From Actinomycetes bacterium (lineage in GTDB: Bacteria; Actinomycetota; Actinomycetes; Mycobacteriales; Mycobacteriaceae), in NCBI GenBank assembly GCA_023418505.1, contig JAEZZR010000012.1:186001-250000 (forward strand): a stretch of 64,000 bases of DNA. The letters run 5' to 3'. Position 1 is the stretch's first letter. Each line of letters starts with the position of its first letter. Position numbers and translations under genes: made by a program. Below, in pieces: positions 1-8,604 of the stretch. Below the pieces are notes generated by a model. It saw nothing but the letters and a program-made list of their open reading frames with translations. It had not been told where the DNA came from and searched no databases.

Positions 1-1
1 C

Positions 2-622
2 CAGTTCCCATTCGATGCTGATAAAAAGACGTACGATTACTTCGACGTGCAGTCGATGGAACTGTTCCAGATTGATTTCCTCGGCGAGGAAGAGCAGGAC
101 GGCACCACCGTGTACAAGTACCAGATGGTGATCCCGCCGCAGAACCTCTACGAGAACCTCACCGATCACTTCACCCGCGATGGCCGGGAGATGACTGAGG
201 CCGACGAAGCTTCCCTGGCTGCCTTCCGCTTGAAGTTCCCAGCAAACATTTGGGGTGAAGAGGGCGATGAAGAAATCGAGATGGATCGCTACTACACCAA
301 CACTCGTACCGTGCGTGTGGAGCCTTCCACCGGCATGATCGTTAACGGCCGCGAAGAGATGTTCATGTTCTACGCCAAGGATCAGGAAGAAGCGAACGAG
401 ATTGCTTCTACCCAGGGCCATGAGCGTGAGCGCGCCGAGCGCAACCGCACCGCACTGGATTACGTTGCTCAGTGGGACGACGAGTCTAAGGCTCGCCAGC
501 TGGCTAAGGCCAACGATTCTCGTTCGAAGTTGCTGTGGGGTGGCACCATTGTGCCAATCATCCTGGGTATCATCGGCCTGGTGATGATCCTTGTGGGTAT
601 CCGCATCCACCGTCGCTCCTAG
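2..622 (+). CDS. lmcA: LmcA-like DUF3068 membrane protein (3' part, 5' end outside window)
   Basis: The reading frame is open from base 2, so the gene starts before the window; 206 C-terminal residues are visible. They form a soluble, mostly extracytoplasmic domain followed by a single membrane helix at about visible residues 177-198 and a short basic tail ending RIHRRS. The domain resembles DUF3068 proteins (Rv0227c family). In C. glutamicum the family member LmcA is needed for lipomannan maturation and lipoarabinomannan synthesis and is thought to bind lipid. The downstream genes (GT-C protein, GT4 glycosyltransferase, mtrP-type methyltransferase) match the Rv0227c-Rv0224c / C. glutamicum order, which supports the assignment. 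A GTG at 47 is internal, not the start. Family call is from recognition of sequence and context, without a search. Confidence 0.75.
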   Translation, partial: QFPFDADKKTYDYFDVQSMELFQIDFLGEEEQDGTTVYKYQMVIPPQNLYENLTDHFTRDGREMTEADEASLAAFRLKFPANIWGEEGDEEIEMDRYYTNTRTVRVEPSTGMIVNGREEMFMFYAKDQEEANEIASTQGHERERAERNRTALDYVAQWDDESKARQLAKANDSRSKLLWGGTIVPIILGIIGLVMILVGIRIHRRS

Positions 623-672
623 CAGCATCCCACGCGGGAGCGATTCCAGCTCGAGAAAAGCGTGGTAGCTAA

Positions 673-2652
673 ATGAGTACTTCTCCGCCTCCTGGTCACT
701 TCCGACCATCGGGGCGGAGTTTTTTTGCTTTACGACGGATACCGCACGGCGAAAACCACGCCACGCTATCCCTAATACCGGTGGTGCTGGTGGCAGCAGT
801 GCTGACGGCATGCAGCCTCTGGCCACTCTGGACCGTCCAGCTATTGGGATCCGACCATCAGCTACTACTGCGCGACATGGTGGTTGTACCAGAACCTGCA
901 ATTACCGATGCTGTCTGGGGTTTGGGCAGCTCTGCGGCTCGTGCAGTCCCCCAAGATATTTTCCTGGCCTACGGCGCACAGCTGATAGAAGCAACCGTGC
1001 TAGCCAAAGTCTTGTTGACGCTTGCGCTACTCGTCGGAGGCATCGGCGCTGCCGCACTTGCCCACCGGCTGGTGGGCGTAGGCTGGCTTGGCCAAATCAG
1101 TGCCACGGCGCTCACGCTATGGAACCCATATGTGGTGGAGCGGCTACTGCAAGGCCAATGGTCTCTGGTGATCGCTGCGGTGCTGTTCCCTGCTATTGCT
1201 TATGCCTGGTTGCCGGATCAGAATCGGCCGGGTCAGAATCAGCCGTATCCGCGGGATTCGGAGCTATCGGGTACCAGTGTTGGACGAGTGCGTTCGTCAC
1301 GAGCAGCTCGGTTGTGGTCAGCCCAAAAAATATGGTCAGCCCGCTTGTGCCTGATGGCTTGCGCTGCTCTCACCCCAACGGGAGCGATCTTGGCCACGAT
1401 TGTGGCAGTTATCGCTGCCAGTGGGCATATCCAGTTACGTCAACGGTCTCATAAACAGCCGAATAGGCAATCACTTCTGGCGGGGCTCACCGGCATCGTC
1501 GTGAGCTTGCCATGGTTGGCCGCTACAGCGCTTTCAGAGTCTGCTTATAGCGGCGCACTTTCGGATCCCACAGCCGCAGCTAGTTTCGCTGCCCGGGCCG
1601 AAAGGTTCGCTAGCACATGGGGTGCGGTTATTGGTCTTGGAGGGATTTGGAATTCCCAAACTGTTCCACCTTCCCGGGAGGAAGGCGTCGCTGCTTTAAC
1701 TATACTCCTTCTGCTGCCATTGTTGGTATTGGGAGCCCGGCGCGTCTGGCCAGGGGCTGCTCGATTCATCGTCCTGGCACTGGTGTCGGTGGTGTCGATT
1801 GCGCTTTTGGCCTCCCCATGGGGCATTGCGTTGATGCAGTGGTTGCTGGCAGAAATCCCTGGTGCGGGATTGCTGCGCGATACGCAAAAGTGGGTGGCAT
1901 TGGCCCTGCCCGGCTATGTGGTGCTGCTGGCTACTGGCGTGGAGCAACTACGTGATTATTTCGCCGGTTCGCTCGCCAACAACAAAGCCCTGGCCACCGC
2001 TTTAAGCGGCGCTATCGCTGCCGTCGCAGTCTTTGGCGCGGTACCGGATCTACCGAAAGCAATGGCACCACTTCGGCCAGTCGAAGCGTGGGCAGATTGG
2101 CAACACGTTACAGATAAGATCACCGATTCCAGCGATACGGTCGCAGTGCTACCAGCGGGTAGCTACCGTGTGATTGCCGAGCGGCCGGTACTCGATCCAG
2201 CTTGGAAAATTATCCCCGCGGAAGTGTTGGCCACTGGGGATCTAATTGTGAAGCAAGGTGACACTGCCACGGTGGTTGCTGGGGAAGGCAGCAGTGATGC
2301 CGAGACCACCCTACTTGCTGCTTCCGAGCCAGAGCAGCGCCGGGAAACACTGCAATCCTTGGGCGTGAATTGGGTGTTGGTAGAAAATTCACCCGGTGCA
2401 TTTGGCGATTTCGCTTCCCTACAGACACTACTTCAGCCGGCATATGTAGGCGAGAATCTGCAGCTCTACCGGGTGCCAGCTGCCAGCGAATCAGCAACAC
2501 CGAGACCAGAAACCACCGCCGCTTCCAATACCCCTAGTCCCACTGTCCACTTTCTGATGTGGACGAGTTTCCTGCTGTGGCTCGCGTGTTTCTTAGGCGG
2601 AGCAGCCGTCTGGCTGGTGCTTAGTGTGTTTGGCCGGAGGCCACGTCGTTAA
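673..2652 (+). CDS. GT-C type multi-pass membrane protein, Rv0226c-like
   Basis: This 659-residue protein is hydrophobic almost throughout, with roughly ten or more membrane segments from about residue 33 to 440, then a soluble stretch (about 450-620), and a final helix near 626-650. The first outer loop carries an acidic motif (LLRDMVVVPEP), the pattern seen in GT-C glycosyltransferases that use polyprenyl-phosphate sugars. Position between the lmcA homologue and a GT4 enzyme matches Rv0226c and its C. glutamicum counterpart, whose substrate is not settled. The start ATG has no clear Shine-Dalgarno sequence, and the arginine-rich first 30 residues could be partly untranslated. Its 3' end overlaps the convergent glycosyltransferase gene by 32 nt. 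A role in envelope glycan or glycolipid assembly is inference. Confidence 0.7.
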   Translation: MSTSPPPGHFRPSGRSFFALRRIPHGENHATLSLIPVVLVAAVLTACSLWPLWTVQLLGSDHQLLLRDMVVVPEPAITDAVWGLGSSAARAVPQDIFLAYGAQLIEATVLAKVLLTLALLVGGIGAAALAHRLVGVGWLGQISATALTLWNPYVVERLLQGQWSLVIAAVLFPAIAYAWLPDQNRPGQNQPYPRDSELSGTSVGRVRSSRAARLWSAQKIWSARLCLMACAALTPTGAILATIVAVIAASGHIQLRQRSHKQPNRQSLLAGLTGIVVSLPWLAATALSESAYSGALSDPTAAASFAARAERFASTWGAVIGLGGIWNSQTVPPSREEGVAALTILLLLPLLVLGARRVWPGAARFIVLALVSVVSIALLASPWGIALMQWLLAEIPGAGLLRDTQKWVALALPGYVVLLATGVEQLRDYFAGSLANNKALATALSGAIAAVAVFGAVPDLPKAMAPLRPVEAWADWQHVTDKITDSSDTVAVLPAGSYRVIAERPVLDPAWKIIPAEVLATGDLIVKQGDTATVVAGEGSSDAETTLLAASEPEQRRETLQSLGVNWVLVENSPGAFGDFASLQTLLQPAYVGENLQLYRVPAASESATPRPETTAASNTPSPTVHFLMWTSFLLWLACFLGGAAVWLVLSVFGRRPRR

Positions 2653-3844
2653 GCAAATCCAATACAGCCTGGCCGGTGTGCTCCCAGGAAAACTGCTTCG
2701 AACGCGTACGAGCTGCCTGGGACATCTCCTGGTAGAGCTCAGGGGTCTGCAAAAGTTTGCGAGTAGCTTCGGCGAGCTGGTGTGGTGTGGTCGCCAAGAT
2801 GCCGGTCTGGCCGTCGATCACTGAATCGCGCAAGCCAGCGGAAGCCGCATAGCCCACCGTGGGCACGCCGTGTTGGGCTGCTTCGATCACCGCAATGCCC
2901 CAGCCTTCTTTGCGCGATGGCATGAGGTGTACGGAGGCTCCGGAAAGGATGCGGTGTTTTTCCTCTTCAGAGACCTGGCCGTGGAAAACCACGTGGTCTT
3001 CGAGCTCGAGTACCGATACGTAGTGGCGTAATTCGGCTTCCCACCAGCCGGAACCGATGATGTCTAGTTTGATGCCGGGGAAGATCGGCTCCAGGGCTGC
3101 CACCACATCGATCGCGTGTTCGATCTGCTTGTGCGGTACCAAGCGCGACAAGGTAACCAGGCGCGGGCTGGCTTTGCTGACGGTGCTGGCTTTGCTTTCT
3201 ATGTTTTCTTCGCTGCCTGGCTCGCCCAACTTACCCGGCACCCCCAACTTCCCCGGCGCGCCCAGCTGCTCTGCCAATCCTTCCGGAATCGGGCTGATCC
3301 CGTTGCGGATGACGGTGATGCGCTCACCTGAGACTCCCAAAGCCACCAGATCATCAGCACTAGGCAGGGAAACGGTGATGTACTCGCAGTTTCGGTGCAC
3401 GCGCGGGGATGCCCACGATTCAATGAACCATCCCACTTTGGCTTTAACCTTGCCGGCTACTGGCCACTGTTCTTTGTGGCAATGGTGGGTGAGCACCACT
3501 GTGGGCGCACCGGAAAAGATCCGCGCAAAAAACGGCACCCCGTTTTGGGTATCCACCACCACATCGGGCTTGCCGCCTAGCGCCCGGCCGATCTTGCCCA
3601 GGCCAAACCGGGCCGCCAACATCGCAAACCACGCCCGGATATACACCGTGATATTGCCGCCACCGCGGGAAAACACCACATTATTGCGGATATTCTGCTT
3701 CGGCGCGCCGGGATAGGCTGCCGTTCGGTAGACCACCTGGTGGCCGTTGTCCGCCAAAAATTCGGCCACATTTTCCAGATACCGCTCGCTGCCGCCACCT
3801 TCGGGGTGCCCGGTGTCGCGCCAACAGAGCAAGAGTATCTTCAT
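2621..3844 (-). CDS. GT4-family glycosyltransferase, Rv0225-like
   Basis: A 407-residue GT-B fold glycosyltransferase. The N-terminus begins MKILLLCWRDTGHPEGGGSE, typical of GT4 enzymes, and the C-terminal half holds the donor-binding EX7E motif (E313 and E321 within KEGWGIAVIEAA). It probably transfers a sugar from a nucleotide donor to an envelope lipid or glycan on the cytoplasmic face; donor and acceptor cannot be read from sequence. Between the two Rossmann domains is an unusual low-complexity linker with GKLGxP units and an SKAST/SKAS repeat (see separate repeat entry). It is convergent with the GT-C gene, overlapping its end by 32 nt, and divergent from the mtrP-type gene with 38 bp between starts, as in the M. 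tuberculosis Rv0224c-Rv0227c region. Confidence 0.85.
   Translation of the reverse strand: MKILLLCWRDTGHPEGGGSERYLENVAEFLADNGHQVVYRTAAYPGAPKQNIRNNVVFSRGGGNITVYIRAWFAMLAARFGLGKIGRALGGKPDVVVDTQNGVPFFARIFSGAPTVVLTHHCHKEQWPVAGKVKAKVGWFIESWASPRVHRNCEYITVSLPSADDLVALGVSGERITVIRNGISPIPEGLAEQLGAPGKLGVPGKLGEPGSEENIESKASTVSKASPRLVTLSRLVPHKQIEHAIDVVAALEPIFPGIKLDIIGSGWWEAELRHYVSVLELEDHVVFHGQVSEEEKHRILSGASVHLMPSRKEGWGIAVIEAAQHGVPTVGYAASAGLRDSVIDGQTGILATTPHQLAEATRKLLQTPELYQEMSQAARTRSKQFSWEHTGQAVLDLLNDVASGQTH
3167..3266 (-). repeat. 18-nt-period repeats in the glycosyltransferase inter-domain linker
   Basis: Two adjacent in-frame repeats with an 18-nt (6-codon) period lie in the linker between the two domains of the GT4 enzyme. 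One encodes GAPGKLGVPGKLGEPG, the other SKASTVSKAS. They keep the frame open and sit where a flexible linker is tolerated, so slippage-driven expansion is likely. Confidence 0.7.
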
Positions 3845-3882
3845 AGTTTCTAAAGCCTAATACGTCGGCTAAGTTTGGATTT

Positions 3883-4686
3883 GTGTTTCCCCTGATTCGC
3901 AACGCATGCACCCCCGGTTTTGCTGCGCTGAGCAGCTTGCGCCCTTTTGCTACTTTGCGCCGTTCCGTTGGGCTGTTGCGCGACTTCAAATACGAACAAA
4001 CCGATCCCGCCATCTTCTACGGGCACATTGCAGAAGACACCGCAGAGATGCTCCAACGCATTTGCGAATCGAACGACGCCACCTTAAACCAAGCATTGGT
4101 GCTCGACGTGGGTGGCGGCCCGGGGTACTTCGCCACCGCGTTCGATAAGCGTGGCGCTACCTACTTCACCTGCGAACCAGATGTGGGAGAAATGGCTGCT
4201 GCGGGTATTCGCCTCGATTCCTCGGTGCGCGGCAGTGGTATGGAACTGCCGTTTCGCAACGATGCTTTTGATGTCACTTATTCGTCGAATGTGGCAGAAC
4301 ACGTCGACAAGCCCTGGGTGATGGGCGAGGAAATGCTGCGCGTGACGAAACCGGGCGGGCTGATGGTGTATTCCTACACCGTGTGGTTCGGGCCGTTCGG
4401 AGGCCACGAGATGGGGCGCACGCACTACCTGGGCGGCGATCGTGCGCGCCGGATGTACGAGCGCAAGCACGGCAAACCGCCGAAGAATTACTTTGGTACC
4501 TCGCTGTTCCGTGTGGATTGCGCGGAGGGGTTGCGTTGGGCGCGGCAGGCAGCGGAGGCTGGCGACGCTGAACTGCTCGCCGCATTTCCCCGCTATCACC
4601 CTTGGTGGGCGTGGTGGATGGTGCACGTGCCCCTGTTGCGGGAGGTCGCGGTGTCGAACCTGGTGCTGGTGCTGCGCCGGAAGTAG
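3883..4686 (+). CDS. mtrP: MtrP-like class I SAM-dependent methyltransferase
   Basis: A 267-residue methyltransferase of the Methyltransf_11 type. The SAM-binding motif I is LVLDVGGGPGYF at residues 72-83, followed by an acidic residue in TCEPD and the motif around SSNVAEHV. The GTG start at 3883 gives a product lacking a signal peptide, so it should be cytoplasmic. The Rv0224c/MtrP family in C. glutamicum is required for efficient membrane transport of trehalose mycolates; its methylated substrate is not established here. Context (divergent from the GT4 gene, near lmcA) is the conserved one. It is notable that this gene persists although the mycolate transporter cmpL1 and the pks13 module are missing from their usual place at 30-37 kb in this window. 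Confidence 0.75.
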   Translation: MFPLIRNACTPGFAALSSLRPFATLRRSVGLLRDFKYEQTDPAIFYGHIAEDTAEMLQRICESNDATLNQALVLDVGGGPGYFATAFDKRGATYFTCEPDVGEMAAAGIRLDSSVRGSGMELPFRNDAFDVTYSSNVAEHVDKPWVMGEEMLRVTKPGGLMVYSYTVWFGPFGGHEMGRTHYLGGDRARRMYERKHGKPPKNYFGTSLFRVDCAEGLRWARQAAEAGDAELLAAFPRYHPWWAWWMVHVPLLREVAVSNLVLVLRRK

Positions 4687-4805
4687 CACCCGGGCGTAAA
4701 ACGCCATACCTAAATACCGAAATAATCATGCCAATCCAGCAGGACGACTACAGTGGTGGGTGATCCAGAACACGTATAAATCGATATAGATAGGACTGTG
4801 TTGGC

Positions 4806-6041
4806 ATGACGAACGCCAGTACTCCAGCAGGCAGCGAGGCTTTCATTTACGAAGCCATTCGCACGCCTCGTGGCAAGGGCAAGAAGGATGGCTCGTTGCA
4901 CGAGGTGCGTCCGGTTACTTTGCTGGTGGGTTTGATTGACGAGATCCGCAACCGCTTCCCACAGTTGGATGAAGAACGCATCGCAGACATGATCATCGGC
5001 TGTGTTTCTCCAGTGGGCGATCAGGGTGCGGATATTGCGCGCACTGCAGCGCTAACTGCTGGCCTGCCTTATCGCACCGGTGGCGTGCAGATTAACCGGT
5101 TCTGCGCTTCTGGTTTGACGGCGATCAACATGGCAGCCGATAAGGTTCGCGCAGGCACCGACGAGTTGGTGCTCGCTGGCGGCGTGGAGTCCATGTCTCG
5201 CGTGCCAATGATGTCTGATGGTGGCGCGATGGCGATGGACGCGCAGGTCTCTTTCGCCACTGATTTCGTACCACAGGGCATTTCCGCAGACTTGATTGCT
5301 TCCCTTGATGGTTTCGAGCGTGAGCTTCTCGACGAGATGGCGGTACTATCCCACGAACGCGCTGCTAGGGCGTGGGCGGAAGGTCGCTTTGATCGCTCCG
5401 TAGTGCCAGTGAAGGATCAAAACGGCTTGACCATCTTGGATCGCGACGAAACGGTGCGTGAAGGCGTTAGCGTCGAAGGCCTGTCCAAGCTACGCCCAGC
5501 GTTTACGGTGATGGGCGACCAGGGTGGTTTCGACGCCGTGGCTCTGAAGAAGTACCCACAGCTACAGCAGATTAACCACGTGCACCATGCGGGTAACTCC
5601 TCGGGCATCGTCGATGGCGCTGGCCTGGCTTTGGTGGGCTCGGAAAAGGCTGGCCAGGACATGGGCTTGGAGCCACGGGCTCGCATCGTGGCCACGGCAG
5701 TCAATGGCGTGGAACCCACCATCATGCTCACCGGTATCGAGCCTGCCGTCCGCGAAGCACTGGCAAAGGCCAATTTGAGTGTGGACGACATTGATGTCTG
5801 GGAGATCAACGAAGCGTTTGCTGCCGTCGTTAAGCACGCACAGCTGAACCTGGGTATTGACTACGACAAGCTGAACATCAACGGTGGCGCAATGGCAATG
5901 GGTCACCCACTGGGAGCAACGGGTGCGATGATTACCGGCGCTGCTATCGACGAACTGCACCGCACTGGCGGCCGTTACGGCTTGATCTCGCTGTGTGTCG
6001 CCGGTGGCATGGGCGTGGCCACCATCATCGAGCGCGTGTAA
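4806..6041 (+). CDS. fadA: Acetyl-CoA acyltransferase (thiolase) FadA
   Basis: A 411-residue thiolase carrying all catalytic elements: the acyl-accepting cysteine C100 in NRFCASG, the histidine H367 in GHPLGATGA, and the second cysteine C397 in SLCVAGGMG. It should catalyse the last, CoA-dependent cleavage step of fatty acid beta-oxidation. The ATG at 4806 follows an AT-rich stretch containing TATAGATAGG, a plausible -10 region. The fadB gene follows after 39 bp on the same strand, so the two probably form a transcription unit encoding a trifunctional-type beta-oxidation complex. The degradative direction is inferred from this pairing. Confidence 0.95.
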   Translation: MTNASTPAGSEAFIYEAIRTPRGKGKKDGSLHEVRPVTLLVGLIDEIRNRFPQLDEERIADMIIGCVSPVGDQGADIARTAALTAGLPYRTGGVQINRFCASGLTAINMAADKVRAGTDELVLAGGVESMSRVPMMSDGGAMAMDAQVSFATDFVPQGISADLIASLDGFERELLDEMAVLSHERAARAWAEGRFDRSVVPVKDQNGLTILDRDETVREGVSVEGLSKLRPAFTVMGDQGGFDAVALKKYPQLQQINHVHHAGNSSGIVDGAGLALVGSEKAGQDMGLEPRARIVATAVNGVEPTIMLTGIEPAVREALAKANLSVDDIDVWEINEAFAAVVKHAQLNLGIDYDKLNINGGAMAMGHPLGATGAMITGAAIDELHRTGGRYGLISLCVAGGMGVATIIERV

Positions 6042-6080
6042 GCACTACCGGAAACATTTTGGAAAGGACAGAACTAAACA

Positions 6081-8339
6081 ATGACTACTGACAACATGTT
6101 CCGGTACGAGCGCGACGACGCCGGAATCATCACGCTGACGATGGACGACCCGAATGCGCCGGTCAACACCATGAACGCCACCTTCCAGAACGATATCCGC
6201 ACTACGGTGGAGCGTCTGGAAAAGGACATCGCCGAAGCTGCAGAGACCGCTAACCCAATCGCGGGCGTAATTATTACCTCGGCGAAGAAGACGTTCTTTG
6301 CTGGCGGCGATATTAAGCAGATGTCGCAGGTAGATGAGTCGAACGCCCAAGAGATGTTCGACATGGTCGAAGACATGAAGGCCTCGCTGCGTCGCATCGA
6401 ATTGCTACCAGTGCCAGTAGTGGCTGCGATTAACGGTGCAGCCCTTGGCGGTGGCTTGGAAGTGGCTTTGGCTGCCAACCACCGTATTGCGGCCAACGTG
6501 CGTGGCTCGAAGATTGGCCTGCCAGAGGTCACTCTTGGTCTGCTGCCTGGCGGTGGCGGCATTACCCGCGTGGTACGGATGCTGGGCATCCAGGCTGCGC
6601 TGATGAAGGTGATTCTCACCGGTGCTCAGATGAACCCTGAAAAGGCGTTCAAAACTGGCCTGGTGGACGAGCTGGTAGAAGCTGATCAGCTGTTGGATCG
6701 GGCGCGCGCCTGGCTGGCGGGCTCCACTGATGAAGATGGCAATGTGGTGAAGCCTGAAGCTGCCCAGCCATGGGATGTGAAGGGCTTCAAGATTCCAGGT
6801 GGCGCCCCAAATAACCCGAAGCTGGCTATGAACTTGCCTAGCTTCCCTGCGAACCTGACCAAGCAGCTGAAGGGCTCGCCGATGAAGGCACCACGCCGGG
6901 CGATGCAGGCTGCCATCGAAGGCGCACAGGTGGATTTCGATACCGCGATGCGGATTGAGTCTCGCTACTTCACCGAGCTGGTCTGTGGCACGCAATCGAA
7001 GAACATGATGCAGGCGTTCTTCTTCGATTTGAACCACTGCAACGGTGGCGGATCGCGGCCAAAGCAGGCCGATGGCACCCCTTATCCAAAGCGCGAATTT
7101 AAAAAGATCGCTGTGGTGGGTGCCGGCATGATGGGTGCCGGTATTGCCTACGTGTGTGCCAAGGCTGGCATGGATGTGGTGCTCAAAGACATTTCGATGG
7201 AAAACGCCGAGCGCGGCAAAGCCTACTCGGAAGGGCTAGAAAAGAAGGCTCTGGAGCGTGGCCGCACCAACGAGGCAAAGTCTGCTGCACTGCTGGCGCG
7301 TATCAAGCCAACCGATTCCTACGATGATTTGTCTGATGTAGACCTAGTGATCGAGGCTGTCTTCGAAAACACCGATCTAAAGCACAAGGTCCACGCAGAG
7401 ATCGAAGCTGCTGTGCCAAAGACCTGCATCTTGGGTTCGAACACTTCTACCCTGCCAATTACCGAATTGGCCTCGCACGTAGAGCGTGAAAAGGACTTCA
7501 TTGGCCTGCACTTCTTCTCTCCTGTAGACAAGATGCAGCTGATCGAGATCATCTCTGGCGATAACACTGACCCAGAAGTACTGGCTGCGTCGCTGGACTT
7601 CGCAGTGGCCATCCGCAAGATCCCAATCGTGGTCACCGACTCCCGTGGTTTCTACACCTCCCGCGTGATCGGCACCGTGATCAACGAAGCACTGCGCATG
7701 GTGGCTGAAGGCTACGATCCTGCTGTGGTGGAGGCTGCTGGCCGCCAGGCTGGCTACCCAGCACCGCAGCTGCAGCTGGCCGATGAGCTGAATCTGAAGC
7801 TCATGGAAAAGATCGCCCATGAGACCCGCGTAGCTGCCGAAGCTGCCGGCAAGCCACTCGATGAAGGCGGCGTGCCTGCGCTGGTGGAAGCGATGCTGCA
7901 CAAGTTCGAGCGCCCCGGCAAGCTAGAGGGCAAGGGCTTCTACAACTACGAAGATGGCCGCCGTGCTGGCTTGTGGGATGGCTTGTACCAGGAGCTTCGC
8001 GACGAATTGGGTATCCAGCCTATTGATGCAGCCGATGTGGACTTCCAAGAATTGGTAGACCGCATGCTGTTCATTGAAGCTATTGAAACCCAAAAGTGCG
8101 TGGACGAAGGCGTGGTACTGCACGACGCTGATGCCAACATCGGCTCCATCTTCGGTATCGGCTACCCAGCTTGGACCGGTGGTACGCGCCAGTTCATCAA
8201 GAACTACGACGGCGCCACTGTGGTCGATCCTGATGCAGCCCGCCCAGAGCGTCGCGGTATCGCAGGCTTCGTAGAGCGTGCCGACGAACTAGCCGCCAAG
8301 CATGGCTCGCGCTTTAGCGCACCAGATAGCTTGCGTTAA
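6081..8339 (+). CDS. fadB: Multifunctional enoyl-CoA hydratase / 3-hydroxyacyl-CoA dehydrogenase FadB
   Basis: A 752-residue fusion. Residues about 10-210 form an enoyl-CoA hydratase (crotonase) domain with the oxyanion-hole region AAINGAALGGGLEVAL and the catalytic region GLPEVTLGLLPGGGG. From about residue 341 an NAD-binding dehydrogenase domain starts with VVGAGMMGAGIA, followed by HFFSPVDKMQLIEI and the C-terminal 3HCDH domains. It catalyses hydration and NAD-dependent oxidation in beta-oxidation, passing 3-ketoacyl-CoA to FadA. A GGAAAGGA ribosome binding site precedes the ATG. A Rho-independent terminator follows the stop, closing the fadAB unit. Confidence 0.95.
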   Translation: MTTDNMFRYERDDAGIITLTMDDPNAPVNTMNATFQNDIRTTVERLEKDIAEAAETANPIAGVIITSAKKTFFAGGDIKQMSQVDESNAQEMFDMVEDMKASLRRIELLPVPVVAAINGAALGGGLEVALAANHRIAANVRGSKIGLPEVTLGLLPGGGGITRVVRMLGIQAALMKVILTGAQMNPEKAFKTGLVDELVEADQLLDRARAWLAGSTDEDGNVVKPEAAQPWDVKGFKIPGGAPNNPKLAMNLPSFPANLTKQLKGSPMKAPRRAMQAAIEGAQVDFDTAMRIESRYFTELVCGTQSKNMMQAFFFDLNHCNGGGSRPKQADGTPYPKREFKKIAVVGAGMMGAGIAYVCAKAGMDVVLKDISMENAERGKAYSEGLEKKALERGRTNEAKSAALLARIKPTDSYDDLSDVDLVIEAVFENTDLKHKVHAEIEAAVPKTCILGSNTSTLPITELASHVEREKDFIGLHFFSPVDKMQLIEIISGDNTDPEVLAASLDFAVAIRKIPIVVTDSRGFYTSRVIGTVINEALRMVAEGYDPAVVEAAGRQAGYPAPQLQLADELNLKLMEKIAHETRVAAEAAGKPLDEGGVPALVEAMLHKFERPGKLEGKGFYNYEDGRRAGLWDGLYQELRDELGIQPIDAADVDFQELVDRMLFIEAIETQKCVDEGVVLHDADANIGSIFGIGYPAWTGGTRQFIKNYDGATVVDPDAARPERRGIAGFVERADELAAKHGSRFSAPDSLR

Positions 8340-8393
8340 GTGGTTTGAGGCTACGGCCATCCGGCTGGAGGTTATTAGCTAGCAAGCATTAGA

Positions 8394-8434
8394 ACGCGCG
8401 TGGGAGTTTTTCTCTCACGTGCGTTTTCTTTTTC
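8394..8434 (+). terminator. Rho-independent terminator after fadB
   Basis: A 12-bp stem (ACGCGCGTGGGA with TCTCACGTGCGT, two G-U pairs) is followed by TTTTCTTTTTC. It lies 55 bp after the fadB stop and would end the fadAB transcript. Confidence 0.85.
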
Positions 8435-8604
8435 TTGACTTCGGCACTCGCGATATTTAGACCCTTCTATCTAGATTCCATCACCTCCAGGAAGTGAGTT
8501 AACCTGCTTTTTTGAGACCTCCCTCGCACATTCTTGCTTAACCTGAACCGGGCTGTCTATTGTTAATGCGTTAATAACTGGATCATTACTTTAGAAAGTC
8601 CCCT

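Noticed and set aside
4751..4776. A possible GlxR site upstream of fadA (GGTGATCCAGAACACG)
   Set aside because: Only one half-site matches GTGA; the other half is ACAC, so the match is too weak to list.
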